Assembly (NCBI GenBank): GCA_014898415.1
Contig: RCTD01000017.1
Coordinates: 619,001-683,000 of the forward strand
Source of the DNA: Stromatinia cepivora
Taxonomy: Eukaryota; Ascomycota; Leotiomycetes; Helotiales; Sclerotiniaceae
Reading direction: 5' to 3'
Length of the DNA stretch: 64,000 bases
The notes beneath the pieces were generated by a model. It had not been told where the DNA came from. It ran no database searches and was given only the letters and a program-made list of their open reading frames with translations. Below, piece by piece: positions 9,969 through 23,967 of this stretch. A program made the position numbers and the translations under genes. Positions within the stretch are counted from its first letter, which is position 1, and every line of letters starts with the position of its first letter.

Positions 9969-12931
9969 TCACTTGCCTTTACAAGCTGCTGCAATCTCCA
10001 TACTCCCACTTCCAACCAATTGCCCAGCACTCAGCCTCCACAAACCAGTTGCCATTAAAGTCCCAAGCATTACGCCACCGAATACCAACGATACTAAGAT
10101 ACCCAGAGGATTGTATCCCAAATCCATATACTCGAAAGGCTCTCTAGATCCATCACTCCCCACAACTTCTACATGGTGTATGAATAGCGCTTGAGAGACA
10201 AGAAAATGGAGTATTATGCCCAAAATTGCCTGTGCGGAGATATAGAGATATGCACATGAAAACCCCATGATTTTGCGGGACTTTAAGCTCGGAGAAGGGT
10301 TCGTGAGGCATGAAAATGTATTTGCAGATAGCATACGAGTGTATACTTGTGCAAATAGAAATAGTAGAATCGAGATTGCGAATTGAGGGAGATTGGCGAG
10401 GAGAACTGTCGGAAAGAGTTGAGTGTTTGTTATCTGTGGGAGAGGAACGAAAGATTTGCTAGACCAGGAAAAAATGTTTATGATTGCGAGAGGTGAGTAG
10501 CCTCCAAGGCTAATTGAATATGGGTGGGGAATAGGGACTGTGGCGATGGTGAGGAAAATGAGGGGGATAGCTAGGAGTACGCTGCCTCTGTACATGTGGT
10601 CAGATAATCTTTCAGACAGTTAGGGGTTTACCTACAAAAAGAGAGTAGCAATCCATAGTGGCAAGCTCGCTCCATGAAACCACCGTAAATTCCTGGGTCT
10701 TCCCTCCACTTCCGGTTCTAGGATCAATAGTCCATCTTTAGACTTCCATGCTGAGTCGCGATGGATGAAATTTCTGTTTGATGTCACCGCATCGGTACGC
10801 CCTTGAAACGAGGTAACGGCATCTTTGACCGTCGAAAGAACTGGTTGGTTCATGGTGACTGCTATAAATAATATACAGATGAATTTCACTGCAGATGCTA
10901 TAATTATACAGAGCAATATTAGGCGACTATACTGTAGTTTGCACATGGGCTGAGCTGGCAAAGTCTCGGCGAGACAATGATCAATTTCCCATCTTTCGTA
11001 AGACTCCAGTGATGTAGAGTTGGACGTGGTTGGGAGCAGTGAAGGCCCAAGTGTCCAGATGTCGGCATTGAGGATTAGATTAGAAATATCGCATGTACTC
11101 TGCCCTGGTAAAATATCTTCGCGTCCACACGTCCATCCATGACCGCTGAGGGCGGAAGAATATGTCATATGATGGAATGCGAGGAGAATGGTATTGTTAG
11201 TGAATAATGGCTGGGTTTGAGTTACTACCAATACATTGCCATAATTTGAGGATGGATTTGAAAGGGTTGAGTAAGCTGTGAGACATTCCGTTGTGTTGAG
11301 GCGTCGAAGTTTGTTTTGGGTTGCACTTTCATGTAGAATCGTGGAGGTATTGCAAAGATCCGATGAATCCTTGGGGGTAGTAAAGTTAAGAGGATGGGCT
11401 TCACATGATATGGGACGATTATCGATGTCCCCGCATGTTGCTGCCACATCCTGCGAACAGTCTACCGATGGCTGAGCTAGGAATTGCGGACTGACTATAA
11501 CCACGTCGTAATCGACTTCCGAATTGGATTCAAATACCACGGAATTTGAACTGCTACCTGTTAGCGACAGGTAAAAAGGTTGGAAACGACAGGACAATGA
11601 CTAACAAAAGATGAATAGGTAAAGAAGAAGTCAGCAAGAGCCCAAACAAGATTTTCTTCTTCAAACTCTTCAAGTTTCGTAAACTTAACACTCCGATATC
11701 AAGACTATTTCCTTTTGCATGAGCTTCATCTATTTCATTTCTCGTTGGAGAGCTTAAAGAATAAAGAGCACAAGCACTTGCCATGGCGACAACAATGCCC
11801 ATTACATTGATTAGTATGTGTAAGCCAAGGTTTGTCGCGTTTACCGTGAAGCAGCTTCCCTCGTATATGGTCCTGATATCTGTGCCATTTCCTGGCCTTT
11901 GCGACGCCCAGATGACAAATACTATATATACGGCAAGCACGGAACCCATGAGTGCTGCTGAAATGGAAGATCGGCTTTTCCAATGTTGAGCTCCAGCTCC
12001 ATCAGAATCTTTGGTCTTCTCTTCTAACATGTTCGACTTTTTCCGCAAAGGATTCTGAAGAAATCTTTTCAACTGCATCCACCCTGCCCTCTTCTTTGCT
12101 GGAGCTACAACCCGCCTTAGTGTTACCCTTCTCGTGGGAACCTCGTCGATGGCACTAGAATATGTTATTAGCCCTTTCTTCGTGTTGAATAAGGCATTCT
12201 TACTCTACAAAATTCTCAAATTGTGCCATCAGGTCATTCCGAGAAACAGCAGGTGGTGGATGTTGGGTTTTGAGAAGACTTCTGTGATCTCCCCAATCTC
12301 GACTAATCGATGTTCGCGCGGAGATCATAGAATCGGAATTAGAAACTCCCCTCGGCCTCGAAGAAATGGTGCCTGTTTGTGCTGGTACTTCAAGGCTAAT
12401 TGTCCTGTTAGATTCTGGATTCGAGTGCCCCCTCAACCTCGAGGGCGACCTGGAAGGCGAACTAGCCCTAGAGCTCGATCTCGAAGTTCTCGAAGCTCTC
12501 GAGGCTCTTGATGCTCTGGTCTCCGAGCGCATGGGTACATCGAGAGTGGTCGACCATTCTGATGCTGCAACAGAAGTTGCCCTTTCTCTAGTGATTCTTG
12601 TTGTCTTCGTAGAAGCAGTTGACTTGCGTCTTGGTGCCTCGACGGGAAAGATTGAGTACCTCGATTCATTCGAATGACTCCGTCCCCGAGTGTTAGAAAG
12701 GCTTCGCGATAGTGAATCTTCCGTCACAAGATATTCAGACTCGGTTACTGATACTGCTGAGACCTCGGAAACATCTGAAACTGCTGAATTTGCTCTTGCC
12801 CTTGGTATCCTTTCAACATCGAAACTTGATTCAATCGGGGTTGGGGGTATTTCTCTTAATTGAATTTCATCAAAATCTCCTCTTAAAAATTCCGGAAATC
12901 GTAAAGTTCCCTCTTCACGATCATTGTACAT
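9969..12931 (-). CDS. DUF6536-type multi-spanning membrane protein
   Basis: Four exons: 12931-12204, 12154-11606, 11553-10636, 10587-9969, with introns of 48-52 nt; one has the branch site CTAATAAC before TATTCTAG. The spliced frame is exact and gives 937 residues. Residues 1-240 are disordered and rich in Ser and Arg, with a run of SRAS repeats. The next part matches the fungal DUF6536 domain: a membrane segment (SAALMGSVLAVYIVFVIWAS), then TIYEGSCFTVNATNLGLHIL, SSPTRNEIDEAHAKG and LDIGVLSLRNL. A long extracytoplasmic region with Cys residues and several C-terminal membrane segments follow. The domain's function is unknown; it is common in filamentous fungi, often as lineage-expanded families. 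The ATG at 12931 is the first in frame after an upstream stop. Confidence 0.8.
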
Positions 12932-15900
12932 TTTCCACAACTCAAGTTTCTATATCATCAATCATCGGGAATCTGACAGCATCAAAATTTCGTAAAATCG
13001 TTAGTCAAAAGAAAAGGCGTAGAAACAAATCAGCTAATAATACTTCTTTGTGCGACAAATCTCAACTTGAGCTTCCAAGGGAAGTGATGATATGAATTGA
13101 AACGAACAGAATCTTACGAAGTCGCTCATCTTGCAGTATGCGAGATAATGCTGAGGCGGGGTAAAATCCGCGCCGCTGACAGCTGTGTGTGGCACGGAGA
13201 GAAGATTTGATGACAGACACGAAAAATTCCTGTGGAAATCTATATGAAGCTTCCAATTGAGAGAAATCTACCCGGAAGGATGTCATTCCATGTATCCCAA
13301 CTAGGATAATGGGGGCTGCGCGCGATAAATAGCTACAGTAAGAAATAGGAGTTTCAGATTTAATAATGGTGGCGCAGCACAGGATTACGCGATTCTATGA
13401 CCATTAATAGCCTTTAAAGGAGTTTCGTAATGATATATAACAGATCTTCATCGTCTGTGAAGTTCTGGTGTGGCCCAGGTACATTGGTAGCCTCGCAGTA
13501 GGTTCAACGAAGGACGGGCTCTCTCGTGGCTCTCTCGTGGCTCTCTCGTGGCTCTCTCCCCCATCATACTGGTTCGACCAATCGTAGATCTAACAAACAC
13601 GTGTCGTCTACGAAATTATAACGAGATGAAATTCGGGAGTGTTACCTATAATAGGCAGTTGAAGGATTTTAGACGGTGGGAGTGGTAAGCTGACAGGGGC
13701 CGAAAAGTCTTGCTTATCGCGCCGCCTTATCACATCAGCGCACCGAGGTTTACTTTTTCTCAATCTGAATAAAAAACATCTGAATCTCTTTGGATTAGGG
13801 GATGGGGGAGAAAACAACTTTTTGAAGCATGCAAAGCCTGTTGCACACTCAGTTATTCACACTGTTGTGGCTCCACCTCGACATAGGGGATGTTCCTACG
13901 CGCTGAGAATCAAAGTTCTACCTTGACGCCAAGAATCACAGAATCGAACGATTATCACAGGATTGGAGGAGCAACTCAAACTATCCCACCTTCAGACTTT
14001 CTGCATCCAACCTTCAAAATCTGGTGTTGATTGAGCCTGCTGTCCTCGCAACCAACAGCAGACATTTTGATAGTTCAATTGGATACTATTTTAACCACTC
14101 AGACGAAATTTAATCCGTCTAATATTTCGGTTTCGGTGGGGTGAGTGGCTCTGATGCCTTTTCGATATGTTTGCAATCGTCGCAATAATTTTTTCTCCGC
14201 GGCAGAAGTATCTATACTATTTCACCAACAAGTGTTAAGATACCGATCTACTTTTGCAGGGTCGCAAAGAAGACGTCGGGAAGCTCTACGAGGCGAGTTA
14301 GTTACTCAACTAGTATCGGTCAAATCTTATGTCCATTCTTTATGGTACTGTGGACCGGCGAACACTGTTGATACACAAGCTAAGTTCCTTTCCTGCCCAC
14401 TGCAAGTGCGCTCTTGATGATTCTATCGTCAGATTCGATCCCTGTCGCCATCTATGTATCACAATGCCTGCTATGCAGATTTGTAGTTTCAATCTTGCGG
14501 GTAGAAGACTTGTTGTAATTTTACCTTCATTCAAGAGTTTTGTGATGCCGAGGTCGCTTTTTAGATCAAGGACAAAGCCCACATATGCAAAGTACCGATT
14601 TTGTCATCCATTAGAGCAAAATTCTGTCTGCTAATTGGTACAAGATGGCTGGGAGATTGCAAAAAATTGAAACTCACCACATCACATGTCTCATAAATGT
14701 TCATTTCCACGACGTTGCCAGGAAAAACGTTGGGCACAACAGATTGGTAGATCACACCTACATCAATGGTGATTGGTGTACAGCTCGGATATTCTGCAGT
14801 CAGTGCTATTTTCAAACTATAGGGCTTGCTGGATAAACATCAACGGCAAAGGCTCGGACCGCTCATCTGCTTCTCGGTATTGATCTTGTGACTCAATCGC
14901 CCCGATATCGCGGGTTTATCTCATTGTTCTATAACCTGATGTTGAGGCTCAAAGGTTAGATGAAGCGGGCTTCCGGTCGGATGACATCCCACATTTTGCG
15001 GATGTGAAGGACTCTGATGATTGTGCGAATGACTTGGTGCATTGTCAGAAACTCATTCACTATTCTCAATTTCCGCCGCTTTTGCCCTGCACCTAATTAG
15101 ACTTATTTTGACCCAGAAATTACTCCGAGCCACCGAACATTTTCCAGGCTATCAAAGGTTGCCTTGCCTATTTCACAGTCAACATCATCATGGCTCTCTC
15201 GGCCAACCTAATCGATCTAAACTTCTGTCAAGGCACATTAGATGATATCTCAGATATAATTAGACCTATTTACTGCATCAACGCTCAAAATCGAACAATC
15301 AAATGGTTGCACCTGTTCTGCTTTTGCATTCTCAAATTATTCCTACTTATTCCTTTATCTAGACAGTAAGATCTTTCTGCTTCCTACGTTCATTATTAAT
15401 ATAATGCTCTGCACATTCCCCGCATAGTTTCAGGCCCATTGCGCTAATGTATAGCAGCCCAAACCGCAATTAACGATGCTATTACACGTTGATCGTTCAG
15501 ATAGAAACTAATACCAAGCTATATATTCAAGGTAGTCGGACGATAAAGTCTCGAAGCTTAAATTAACAAGCTCGATATAGCAGCTGTCCTTTATCAGTTG
15601 CACGCGGCGCTTTTTACCTTATCACTAATCTTCATAGCATCTCAGAGCACAAAAGACCAGAAATACCCCACACATAATCAATGCAGACCAAACAAAACCG
15701 AAATTACCTTCTCAATGAGAGTCGCATGGGGATTGGATACGCACAATTGTTAACGTTATATTGTCACACAAGCTGCAGGTTAGGCCCTTGTTTCTACAAC
15801 CAAACATCGCACCAAAAGGTCCATTCTAGCTTCCTCCAAACTACGCAAAATGAGCTGTCGCTACGCCACGTGCATAGTACTACATGGGCTTCGCTGACCC

Positions 15901-17456
15901 TGATGTTGTGAAATGATCGTATGCGATTCTACTAGTCGCTTCGAGTCAGCTTAGACCACAAAGTCGTATGTCGCCCTATATCTGAATTGAATGAAGCTGA
16001 CTGCGCTTTGCATGATCTGACTAGTAGGGTAAGTTCCGTTGTTGTACTTAATCTCAAACATGTTGTAACGCGGAGTTGTGACAATTGATATCTAGGGCTG
16101 GCACGTACGGTGCTGGTGAGTAGACGCTACTATTCGATTTTGTGCTTTTCTGGAACTAATACTCCGGGTCTGAAATATGTTTTTCATTCACTGCATAGAA
16201 TAACAAGTGGATGTATGTTGTAGGGATCTAATCACCATTAGACTAACCAAACAGATCTACAAACGAATGATGGCGATTTCTGGCTCAAGACTAAAATGGA
16301 CTTGTATTGCAGAAACTAGGCCTCAAAGGTCCAAGGTTTACAAAAAATGTGAATGTAAATTACGAAATTTGTTTAATTCTCTCGAGTGATGACTTGAGAT
16401 GGGATTAATACTAATTAGTGACATGGGATGTCGCAATTTTAAGGATTAGATTACCCCCTAATTTTTAGCTTGTTCGCGTAACCTTAGCACCACCGAGCTA
16501 GCCCCGCAAGCCACCAACTGTGTGTAATTGAACAACAAGAACTGGGATTGTTTTGTTTCCGGGTTATCCGTAGAAATGAGGCTGCTTTTCAGCACAGATT
16601 ATCCCCGTCTTATCCCAAACAGGAGATCCGAACCTTAGATATAGCTGCACCCCCGCATGACTCCGCACAGAAAGTCATTATTATCCGTGGTTACAGTACA
16701 TGGAGATTGGATGTAACCATCAATTGAATTTGCTGAAGTTCTAGGTGAAGTTCAAAATTCACAGTTTTGTTGAAGATTGATTATGTACGCAATACAAAGG
16801 TTTCTTAGTCTCTATCAGTTCTCATAATGGGGTCGCGCTTCGCTAATCAAGACTTGGATATCTATGCGCACGTTTAGTTGAGATTGTCTATTTCTGAGAA
16901 TTGACCGATTTCAGTATGTCTGGGATTCCTCTGGATTGGTTAGTGGTACGTCTGCTGTATGGGCGTTTGACAGGAGGGTAATCAAATCTCTCGCTGCATT
17001 ACCAGTGACTTTGCTTATTGTATGTCACTTCATTATCGCCAGCGAATTGAGTTTTAGCATAGCTTTTGGAATAAAACAGGTTATGTGTGACATTCCTGAC
17101 ATTTCAAATGCTGCATGTTCAGTTTCGTAGCCCTGGCTTATTATGAAGTGGGGGTCTAAAGAATTTCCATACTCGAGTTCCGCTCTTTCCATGCGGCACG
17201 GTCCGGAGATGAATGTAACACGCTCCAATCAATCTCAAATCACAGCTTTAATTTCATTGATTACTCACTTCTTCAATAATTGTGCGACAAAAAAGTGTTC
17301 AGATGACCCCTACGACGCAACCCCAATATCTGAGATACTTGCCACTTTAAAGTAAATTGTTCCAATCGCGGACTGATTGCTCCCCCAAGAATCCAAAATA
17401 CATGGGCATTCCTACCGTAGGTAGAGATTTTCTTGGCTGGCTTTTCTGCGACGTCC
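12932..17456. other. 4.5-kb stretch without a supported gene
   Basis: The left part is the upstream region of the DUF6536 gene. GGCTCTCTCGT is repeated three times plus a partial copy near 13519-13557. Two short minus-strand frames (14340-14582 and 14561-14815) overlap in a way that could be exons of a decayed gene, but I recognise nothing in them and could not find a splice that extends them. The rest shows no coding pattern. Confidence 0.45.
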
Positions 17457-19418
17457 TCATTGCTGGATTTTATGTATCTTTTGCCGATCCATCCTTCCTT
17501 TTCCTTTTGCTCCTATTTTGTAGTTCGCCTCTTTGCTTATTGGGCTGTCCTCATAAAGCTTGTGTAATATCAAGTTGCCCTTTTCTCCTGGGATTATCGT
17601 AACTGGTATTTCGAGACTAGTGAGTTGGTGGTTCAGTGCATCAATACTGGATGAAGTAGAATCGGGCAGTTCGAGTTGCGACGGTACTTCTTCAGATATC
17701 GATTGATTTGCCATTCTGTTGTGAATTTCGAAGTTTGTGGTAGTACATGGATGTTCAGTAGGAGTGGTTGCGGTGTTTTCGATGATATTCCTATGGATTG
17801 AAGCAGGACATAATTTGCTTGCCTTGTCTTGTTTTTCGTCACCTGAAGACTCCTGATTCTCTGATGTTTTGTATTGAGACGTCCCCAAGATATCGTGCAT
17901 GCCAATCCCTTCCACCGCGTTCGCATCCATTGAGACTGTCTTATTGATAGTTTTGGAAGTATTATAATCAAACTCGAAAAAGGAAACGATCAATTGCGCC
18001 CACGGGGATGGTGATGAGCCCGGTTCTTTTTGCAGTTGTAGCCCAATAAGATTTGCTTCTGATTTGGATATGAGCATCGTATGTAGTAGCCATTTGTTGA
18101 TTCGATCGCGTCGTGTACCAAAATCCGTTAGCAATTTGGGAAATGATTCTGTACTTGATTGCCGTTTTGTAATAACAGTAGTCAAATCATCGTCCTCAAC
18201 CACATCTAGGTTAGGCACTCCAGAATCTGAACCCAGCACTGACTCAGATTGTTGAGCTTCATCATCAATAGGTCCGACAGCTGCCGGCTCCAACGACAAT
18301 GTAGGCTCATAATGTATTTCTTGGTGCCCTAACGACTCTCGAGTTTCTAGACCCAGTAATAATGCATCCTGCTCTTCTTCCTTGCTCTTCTCGTGAAATG
18401 AGACTGGTTCTCGGATCGGTAAAGGTATGCTAGATGAAGATACTACTGAGTGTTCAAATCGAATGGGTGCACTATGTTGCCTTTGATTTCCGTTACGATC
18501 GTCCAACGTTTCCAAATCATCTGCAGCCGACGCTTTCCTTGACGTTTTGTTCACAGGCAGTAGAGAATTGGAATAATTCTGCTGTCTCTCACGGTCACTC
18601 GTGATGAATGTGGGAGGGCCAAGCTTTTCTCTTGTGTCTTCCTTTTGTTCATCTTGTAATTCAGGATTGTTTGCGATGACGGGAGAAGTAATCCCCAAGA
18701 TATTGTGTGCTGAGCTTGAACTTGAAGCCACTGATGACTCCTCATAAACCTCCCCAAACTCGGACTCAAAATTCTCGAAGAGTGCATCTTCTGCCTGTCG
18801 CAACTCCCACATATCCCCCTCAAACTTGCGTTGCGCTTCGATGCCTTCATCTTCCAAAGGACCAAGTCCATCACGTGCTGATTGGCAGGCATCCGCAAGC
18901 CTGGAAAGTTGTTCAAATGCTTCAAGTTGCCCTTCTGCTTGTAGTCGTTGAAGTTCTTTCATAAAGCTAGCATCAGATCGTGATACAGCCGATCGTTTGA
19001 ATCCCACTTCTCTCATCTTTTGTCTAGCTTGAATTTGTGCCGCAACCACTCTCCACTGTAATTCTTTAATTTGTGGTATTCCCTGCAGTAGCTCCGCCGA
19101 GCGGGATTTGGTTCTTTCGGCTTGGTGCTCGCTTCTGCAATCACCACTACTCTCGCCGAGTACATCCGGAGATATACATCCATCATTCTCATCCCGATTG
19201 ACTTCGTCTCCATTTTTCAATAGTTCTGAAGGTCCTTCAGTTGTCGGCTTAGAACGCAAGAGACCAGCTCTTCCATTTTGATGACTTCTCTTATTTGAAT
19301 CTTTGGACTTGCTGAATCTCCCAAAGAGAGACGCCTGTGATTAGTGTTAGCCGGGGCTCAGTGCTCTACTCCCAAAGCCAATTATGGGTGGGATGTCTGT
19401 TACCAAAAAAGACTTCAT
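17457..19418 (-). CDS. Coiled-coil protein, left copy of the duplicated divergent pair
   Basis: Two exons: 19418-19404 (five codons, MKSFL) and 19334-17457, joined across a 69-nt intron (GTAACA..GCTAACACTAATCACAG). This gives 630 residues starting MKSFLASLFGRFSKSKD. Long disordered stretches flank a charged helical region around residues 80-190 (QIQARQKMREVGFKRS, LQRLQAEGQLEAFEQLSRL, DGLGPLEDEGIEAQRKFEGD), which should form a coiled coil. A second conserved block near residue 400 reads RRDRINKWLLHTMLISKSEANL. Both blocks align with the protein at 23968-26121 (ARDEYGPIEDEYIQMENDL; NERFDRWSLEKLQVSLVEIN). It is head-to-head with a DUF6590 gene 650 bp away. I know no function for the family; an intracellular scaffold-like role is a guess. 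Confidence 0.75.
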
Positions 19419-20069
19419 AATATTTCAGTGGTTGTGTAGCGCTAAATGCTTCACAAAATGTCAATTATAGTTTCTATTTGAGTTTTATTTTGGCGATTTT
19501 AATATGACATAGCTAAATTATCGAGCTTTCAGAAGTCCAGCTGGAGAATGAATCAACTACAACTAGGCTTACACAGGGTGATGCGTAATTTTAAAACACT
19601 GAGCCTCTGTTAGCCATTAATTTACGCAGCCCGATTGCAACTTCGCAAAAGTCAAATGCATGTATCGAATAATAAGTAAGGGTCAGCATGCTTGTCTGCG
19701 TTGCAGAACAAAAGCAGCGAGTGCTAAACTTGGGTCCCTGCTCTTGACCTCATTTGGAAGGTCGAATGAATGTCACCACAAATCATGCAACTACTAATAA
19801 AAGTTGGCATTGGCAAGTCGTGTAAGCTTTCAACAGCACAATCAGTACTGGTGCAGCGATACACAATCTTGACAAATTGGACAATCTTTCTTCTCAACTT
19901 GGATTTTTTCAAGACGCGGGATGATTACTGGCTAATGGCTTCTCAGTGCGGCTCTTCATTGAGTGGGGAGTCGGATTTATGCATTTTAAACATAAAAGCT
20001 CCACGTTGACCCGGAGAAATACAGGTAATTTTCAGATGCAGGTATGACCGATAAGCAAAATCAATAATT
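19419..20069. promoter_or_regulatory. Divergent intergenic region of pair 1
   Basis: The 651 bp between two outward-facing start codons must carry both promoters. Around 19565-19635 there is AGGCTTACACAGGG and, inverted, GGGCTGCGTAAATTAATGG, weakly recalling the hAT-like MITE ends; no target duplication is seen. No clear TATA box is assigned. Confidence 0.4.
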
Positions 20070-21528
20070 ATGGCTCACTACGAAAGCAGAGGGGGAGGAT
20101 TAGATCAGAGCACCCCTTGGACTGACTGGATTTGGGATGACAGGGGCTACCATTACTCCTACCGGACGGGTCCAACTGGTATCCATGAATATCGTTACCT
20201 TGAGCCTGAAAATCAATCAGCTACGCCCAGAACACCGGGTGCTACTGGCCCCAATATTGCGTCTGATCAGCAGTCTCCGTATTCGTCACCAACCGCGGCA
20301 GGAAATAATGCGTATACCATCTCACAGAGAAGGGATGTCAGCGGTTTCAATCATGATGCGACCTCAACGCCATCGGACACTATCCCCGCTTCAATAAATA
20401 ATTACTACAATCCTTCAAATTTTTTGAGTCGAAATAATGCTACACTTCCTACCACAAACACTCCCAACACAGCTTGGCCTTTGCAATATCCATCTGCTAA
20501 CAATGCCACATGGCTGCCAGCCGAAGGCGTGGCCTCGTCATCTTTCGACGCCGCGATACGTGGAGTGAATTCCATGTCATTGACAACACCGCAAGCTGTG
20601 CCACCAAGTATGATACCTAGCCGTGCTTTGATGATTAAGTCTCACTAAGAAATGAGTAGATCACTTCAACTCCCAGGTAGCTCAGCGGCTACCTTCAGGT
20701 ACAAGGTATATATCCAGAGGACCAAACACAGACAATACAGAAACTCTAGATCCCAGTGAGTCCATATAATTAAACCTTCAAGAATTTCTAAGCAATGACA
20801 ATTCAAAGGATATCAAGTGCACGCCGGCCTCGGCGAAGACAATTTTTGGAAAGTGGGCCGTGTATTTATGGTGTTGTGGACTGAACCAGCGCAGCCACAA
20901 GTACCAGCACAGGGAGGGACACGCAACGGGTCGCACTTTAGCACCACATATCTTGGAGGACAAGCATATACTGAAATTCGACGATTTGTGGTGGTGTCGA
21001 AGCGATATGGAAGTTCTATTTGCTGGTGTGTATCACCTACGATGTGCATGCAACATACCGACTTACTGATCTAATTATGGTAGTCCTATACACACATACT
21101 CCGGTCAAGCGACATTCAAACCTCATCTTCCCGCACCCGAACAACACACAATCATACATACCACAGTACGGGCTCCACAAGAACACTCCTACGAATCCAA
21201 TAACGGCTCAATGGTAACTGAGAACCTCATCTTGGACCCTATTCGGGTCATTAGCGAAAGTAGTGATCGCGAAGGCAAGCTACATGAATTGAGCCGCTTG
21301 AACTACAGCAAAGTATATACTGTAGAACATTATGTCCGCGTGTTAAACATCGGGAGGGTGGCCAGCGAGTCAATGGATTCGCTCTTACTCGAATCAGGTG
21401 ATACCAGTCCAGTTAGTGCACAGCGGCCCCGTCGGAACCCCCCACCCAGAAATTCGTCTGGTCAGTCCTCCAGCCGTCGTGGCAGGCATCGCGACGGTCG
21501 TGAGCATCGTGGGGGCGGACATCATTAA
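20070..21528 (+). CDS. DUF6590-type protein, left copy
   Basis: Four exons: 20070-20607, 20660-20755, 20809-21025, 21084-21528. The spliced length is exactly 432 codons (431 residues). The N-terminus has a Trp-rich motif, WTDWIWDDRGYHYSYR, followed by a disordered Ser/Thr/Pro/Asn linker to about residue 215. The DUF6590 domain then runs from LDPRYQVHAG through FWKVGRVFMVLWTEP, EIRRFVVVSKRYGSS, PIHTYSGQATFKP and ILDPIRVI to LSRLNYSKVYTVEHYVRVLNIGRV. The C-terminal tail is basic and RG-rich (RRGRHRDGREHRGGGHH). DUF6590 is a fungal domain without known biochemistry. The usual GG of TYGGQ is reduced to SG here. The gene pairs head-to-head with the coiled-coil gene at 17457-19418. Confidence 0.85.
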
Positions 21529-23967
21529 ATGTTTCATAACCGGAATCCGGCTCATATTGGATCAAGTTAATACGTTAAGCTGTTTCGTACGCGGAAAGTT
21601 CTCTCATGCGCGGCAGGAATGTCCTCCTGCGCCACGAATTTCCTTTATTTTTTACTTATTTCCTATCAGCTTCGGACGTTCCAACAGTTTGCTGCAAGGT
21701 GTCTGCTTCAAATCCTGTTTCTTGACTTGGTTTCCCCTTGTAACGTTTCATATTGGATTTTACGAATGATTGAAAGCCCAGGATATATACGTTTCACTGA
21801 GTGATAGGGCATGTTCTCCTCTCTCTGAACTGGAGGAACACTCCACTGTTTCTGAACTCATTTTTAACGACGTTACGATTGATATCACACACTTCTCTGG
21901 ATATGTGAGGTTATTTTTTGATACGCTTAAGGCTCAATGAAACCCAAATGTTACTCAATCGCGCCCCTTTAAGCATACGATTGCTCTGCAATTGAATCCT
22001 ACTTCAATGTGAAACTCTAAAAAAAGACTAAAAAACCAAAGGGGATCTTGATCCAAAATTGTAATCAAAACCCAATACACACCTATAAACAAATTAAGAA
22101 ACGAATCAGAGGTATCATTCCAAACTCAAGCGACTCCTAAGCGAACACAGCTTCCTCATGACCATTTCTCCCAACCCTAAGGGACCTTAAAATACTTCCT
22201 ACGCGGACTTTCAAATCCTTCCTGGAAGGATCATAAACTTATATAAAAAGAATACCATATACACATATTTATTAAACAAAAATCAAAAAATCAGACTCCT
22301 CAAATTTGAAGATCATAACGAAACTAGTTTGAATTGAGCAAAAACGAAGCTTTAATCATTCGATTATTAATCATATCTGAATTTTTTGAAAAAAAAAAAT
22401 TCATTTAAATCATTCACTTTATCATTATATTATATAATATTTTGTATAATATAGTTAATTATTTTAAATATATAATAATTTAAAAAAGTTTAATTTAAAA
22501 CTAATAATTTTAACTCAAAATTAATGATTTTAATTTAAAACTAATAATTTTAATTCAAATCTTAAAGAATTGAAGATCATTAATATATAAAGAATTTATT
22601 AGTTCATTTTGGACCCACTTATCCTTCCAGGAAGATCAGAAATGATGAAAAGTATGCATGGGAAGTATTTCTAGCTCCCTTAGGGCAACCACTTACCTGA
22701 TCCCACGTGCGCGCCACATCTCATCAGGCCCCAAGACATAAACCATCCGCATATTTCGCATCTGAGTCAGTGCATCTTCATTCTCAACGTTTTTCCAAAA
22801 AAAAACTCACATCAACAAAGCGGTCAGAAAAGAGGGCTTCTCACCGCCTGTGCCACTTTCTGTGCCTCAGCCTTATACGCATATCTTACTTTTTCATGAA
22901 TGCGATTGGATGCATTTGCGCCTTGTAAGCTATTACAGCAGCGTTTTGCAGCCTTGTTTGACATGATCTGTATGATCCTATTGGCTTTGCGAATGCCCTT
23001 TAATTACAGGTGAAGGTATTATTCGATACTTTTCGCGTTTTGTACGAGATTTTGAATCATGATAATCGATCATGACTGGGTAATAGTCGATTAGTGATCA
23101 TTTATTTATATTGCCTAGTTGTGCCTAATTATGCCTATGCTAATTACTACCTGCTTTATTTGCATAAATGCATCGTGTGATATTGTGAGACGGAGCTATG
23201 GAACGGCCCGGGTGGGGAAGCTAACATTTTCCACGAGTATATGCTGTGTTGTCTTAGATGGGGAAGTCCATAGGCTGACGTTTCATTCGATGTGGTAGGA
23301 CCAAGGTTTTCTTCAGTATGACATCCTGACAGGGCTATCCTGTAAAAACGTACATGCAGCTTGCCGTGCTTACTTCTTACTTTACCGGGTGCTAATTTCC
23401 GTCAAGCGAATTTAGTTGGCTCGGCTAATGGGGAGGTTACTACGATGATTTCATATCGCCGAAAAGATATTTTAAGGCTTAGGCGTAGGGAATAGGCTGT
23501 TGGTTATTATTTCTGACCAATATAGCGCATTTATGTCAGACTGCAGGCAGAGCAGAACTGAATTCAGCCTCTTACTTGCAGAAAAACCGGTATCATTGGT
23601 CGTGTCACTGAGCACTATTGCATTGCCAAGGGAAGATTTAGATAGTATTGAGATGAGGTTAGCTAAAATAGACCATTAATTGTTGAGGTGAATAGAAATT
23701 TGGAAAAACAGGCTTAAAAAACGAGTTGTGCAAACAAAAAATCAAACAAAAACTCTCAAGAAGAAATGTCCTGGGAAGGCTTTGAACATAACTTTCTGAA
23801 CAACCCTGCCAAGGCATTTCATTATCGATGCAAGTCTTTGAAGAAGAGGTAAATAAACATAAACATAAACAATGCTTGTCAAAAGTACCAGCCTTCAAGT
23901 CCAAGCGCCAAAATGAATCATCCAGCAATTTCAGTGGAAACAATATCTGAAAGTGGTGCAACACACG
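21529..23967. other. Spacer between the two divergent pairs
   Basis: 3' flanks of a plus-strand and a minus-strand gene meet here. Apart from the MITE at 22175-22685 I see no gene; the frame at 22707-22928 lacks any recognisable feature. Confidence 0.5.
22175..22685. mobile_element. MITE with CCCTAAGGG ends, copy 1
   Basis: The left end is CCCTAAGGGACCTTAAAATA and the reverse complement of the right end is CCCTAAGGGAGCTAGAAATA; the inverted match continues with gaps for about 65 bp and includes CTTCCTGGAAGGAT in both arms. A 3-bp direct repeat, CAA, flanks it (22172-22174 and 22686-22688). The 511-bp element is very AT-rich inside and carries an imperfect minisatellite of about 21 bp based on TTTTAATTTAAAACTAATAA. 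There is no coding capacity. A shorter relative lies at 54319-54630. Confidence 0.7.

Noticed and set aside
12366..12677. Plus-strand frame with Leu/Glu repeats, opposite the DUF6536 gene
   Set aside because: It is antisense to the SRAS repeat of exon 1; the repeat keeps several frames open.
14420..14460. tRNA B-box-like sequence GATTCGATCCC
   Set aside because: No matching acceptor, D-arm or A-box could be placed at the right distance.
14340..14815. Two overlapping minus-strand frames of 80 and 84 codons
   Set aside because: No domain recognised; a possible GTGAGT..GCAG intron does not lead to an extended product. Possibly a gene remnant, but not supported enough to list.
19565..19635. Third copy of the hAT-like MITE in the pair-1 promoter
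   Set aside because: Only short end-like similarity (TAGGCT, GGGCTGCGTAAAT); no 8-bp duplication and too short.
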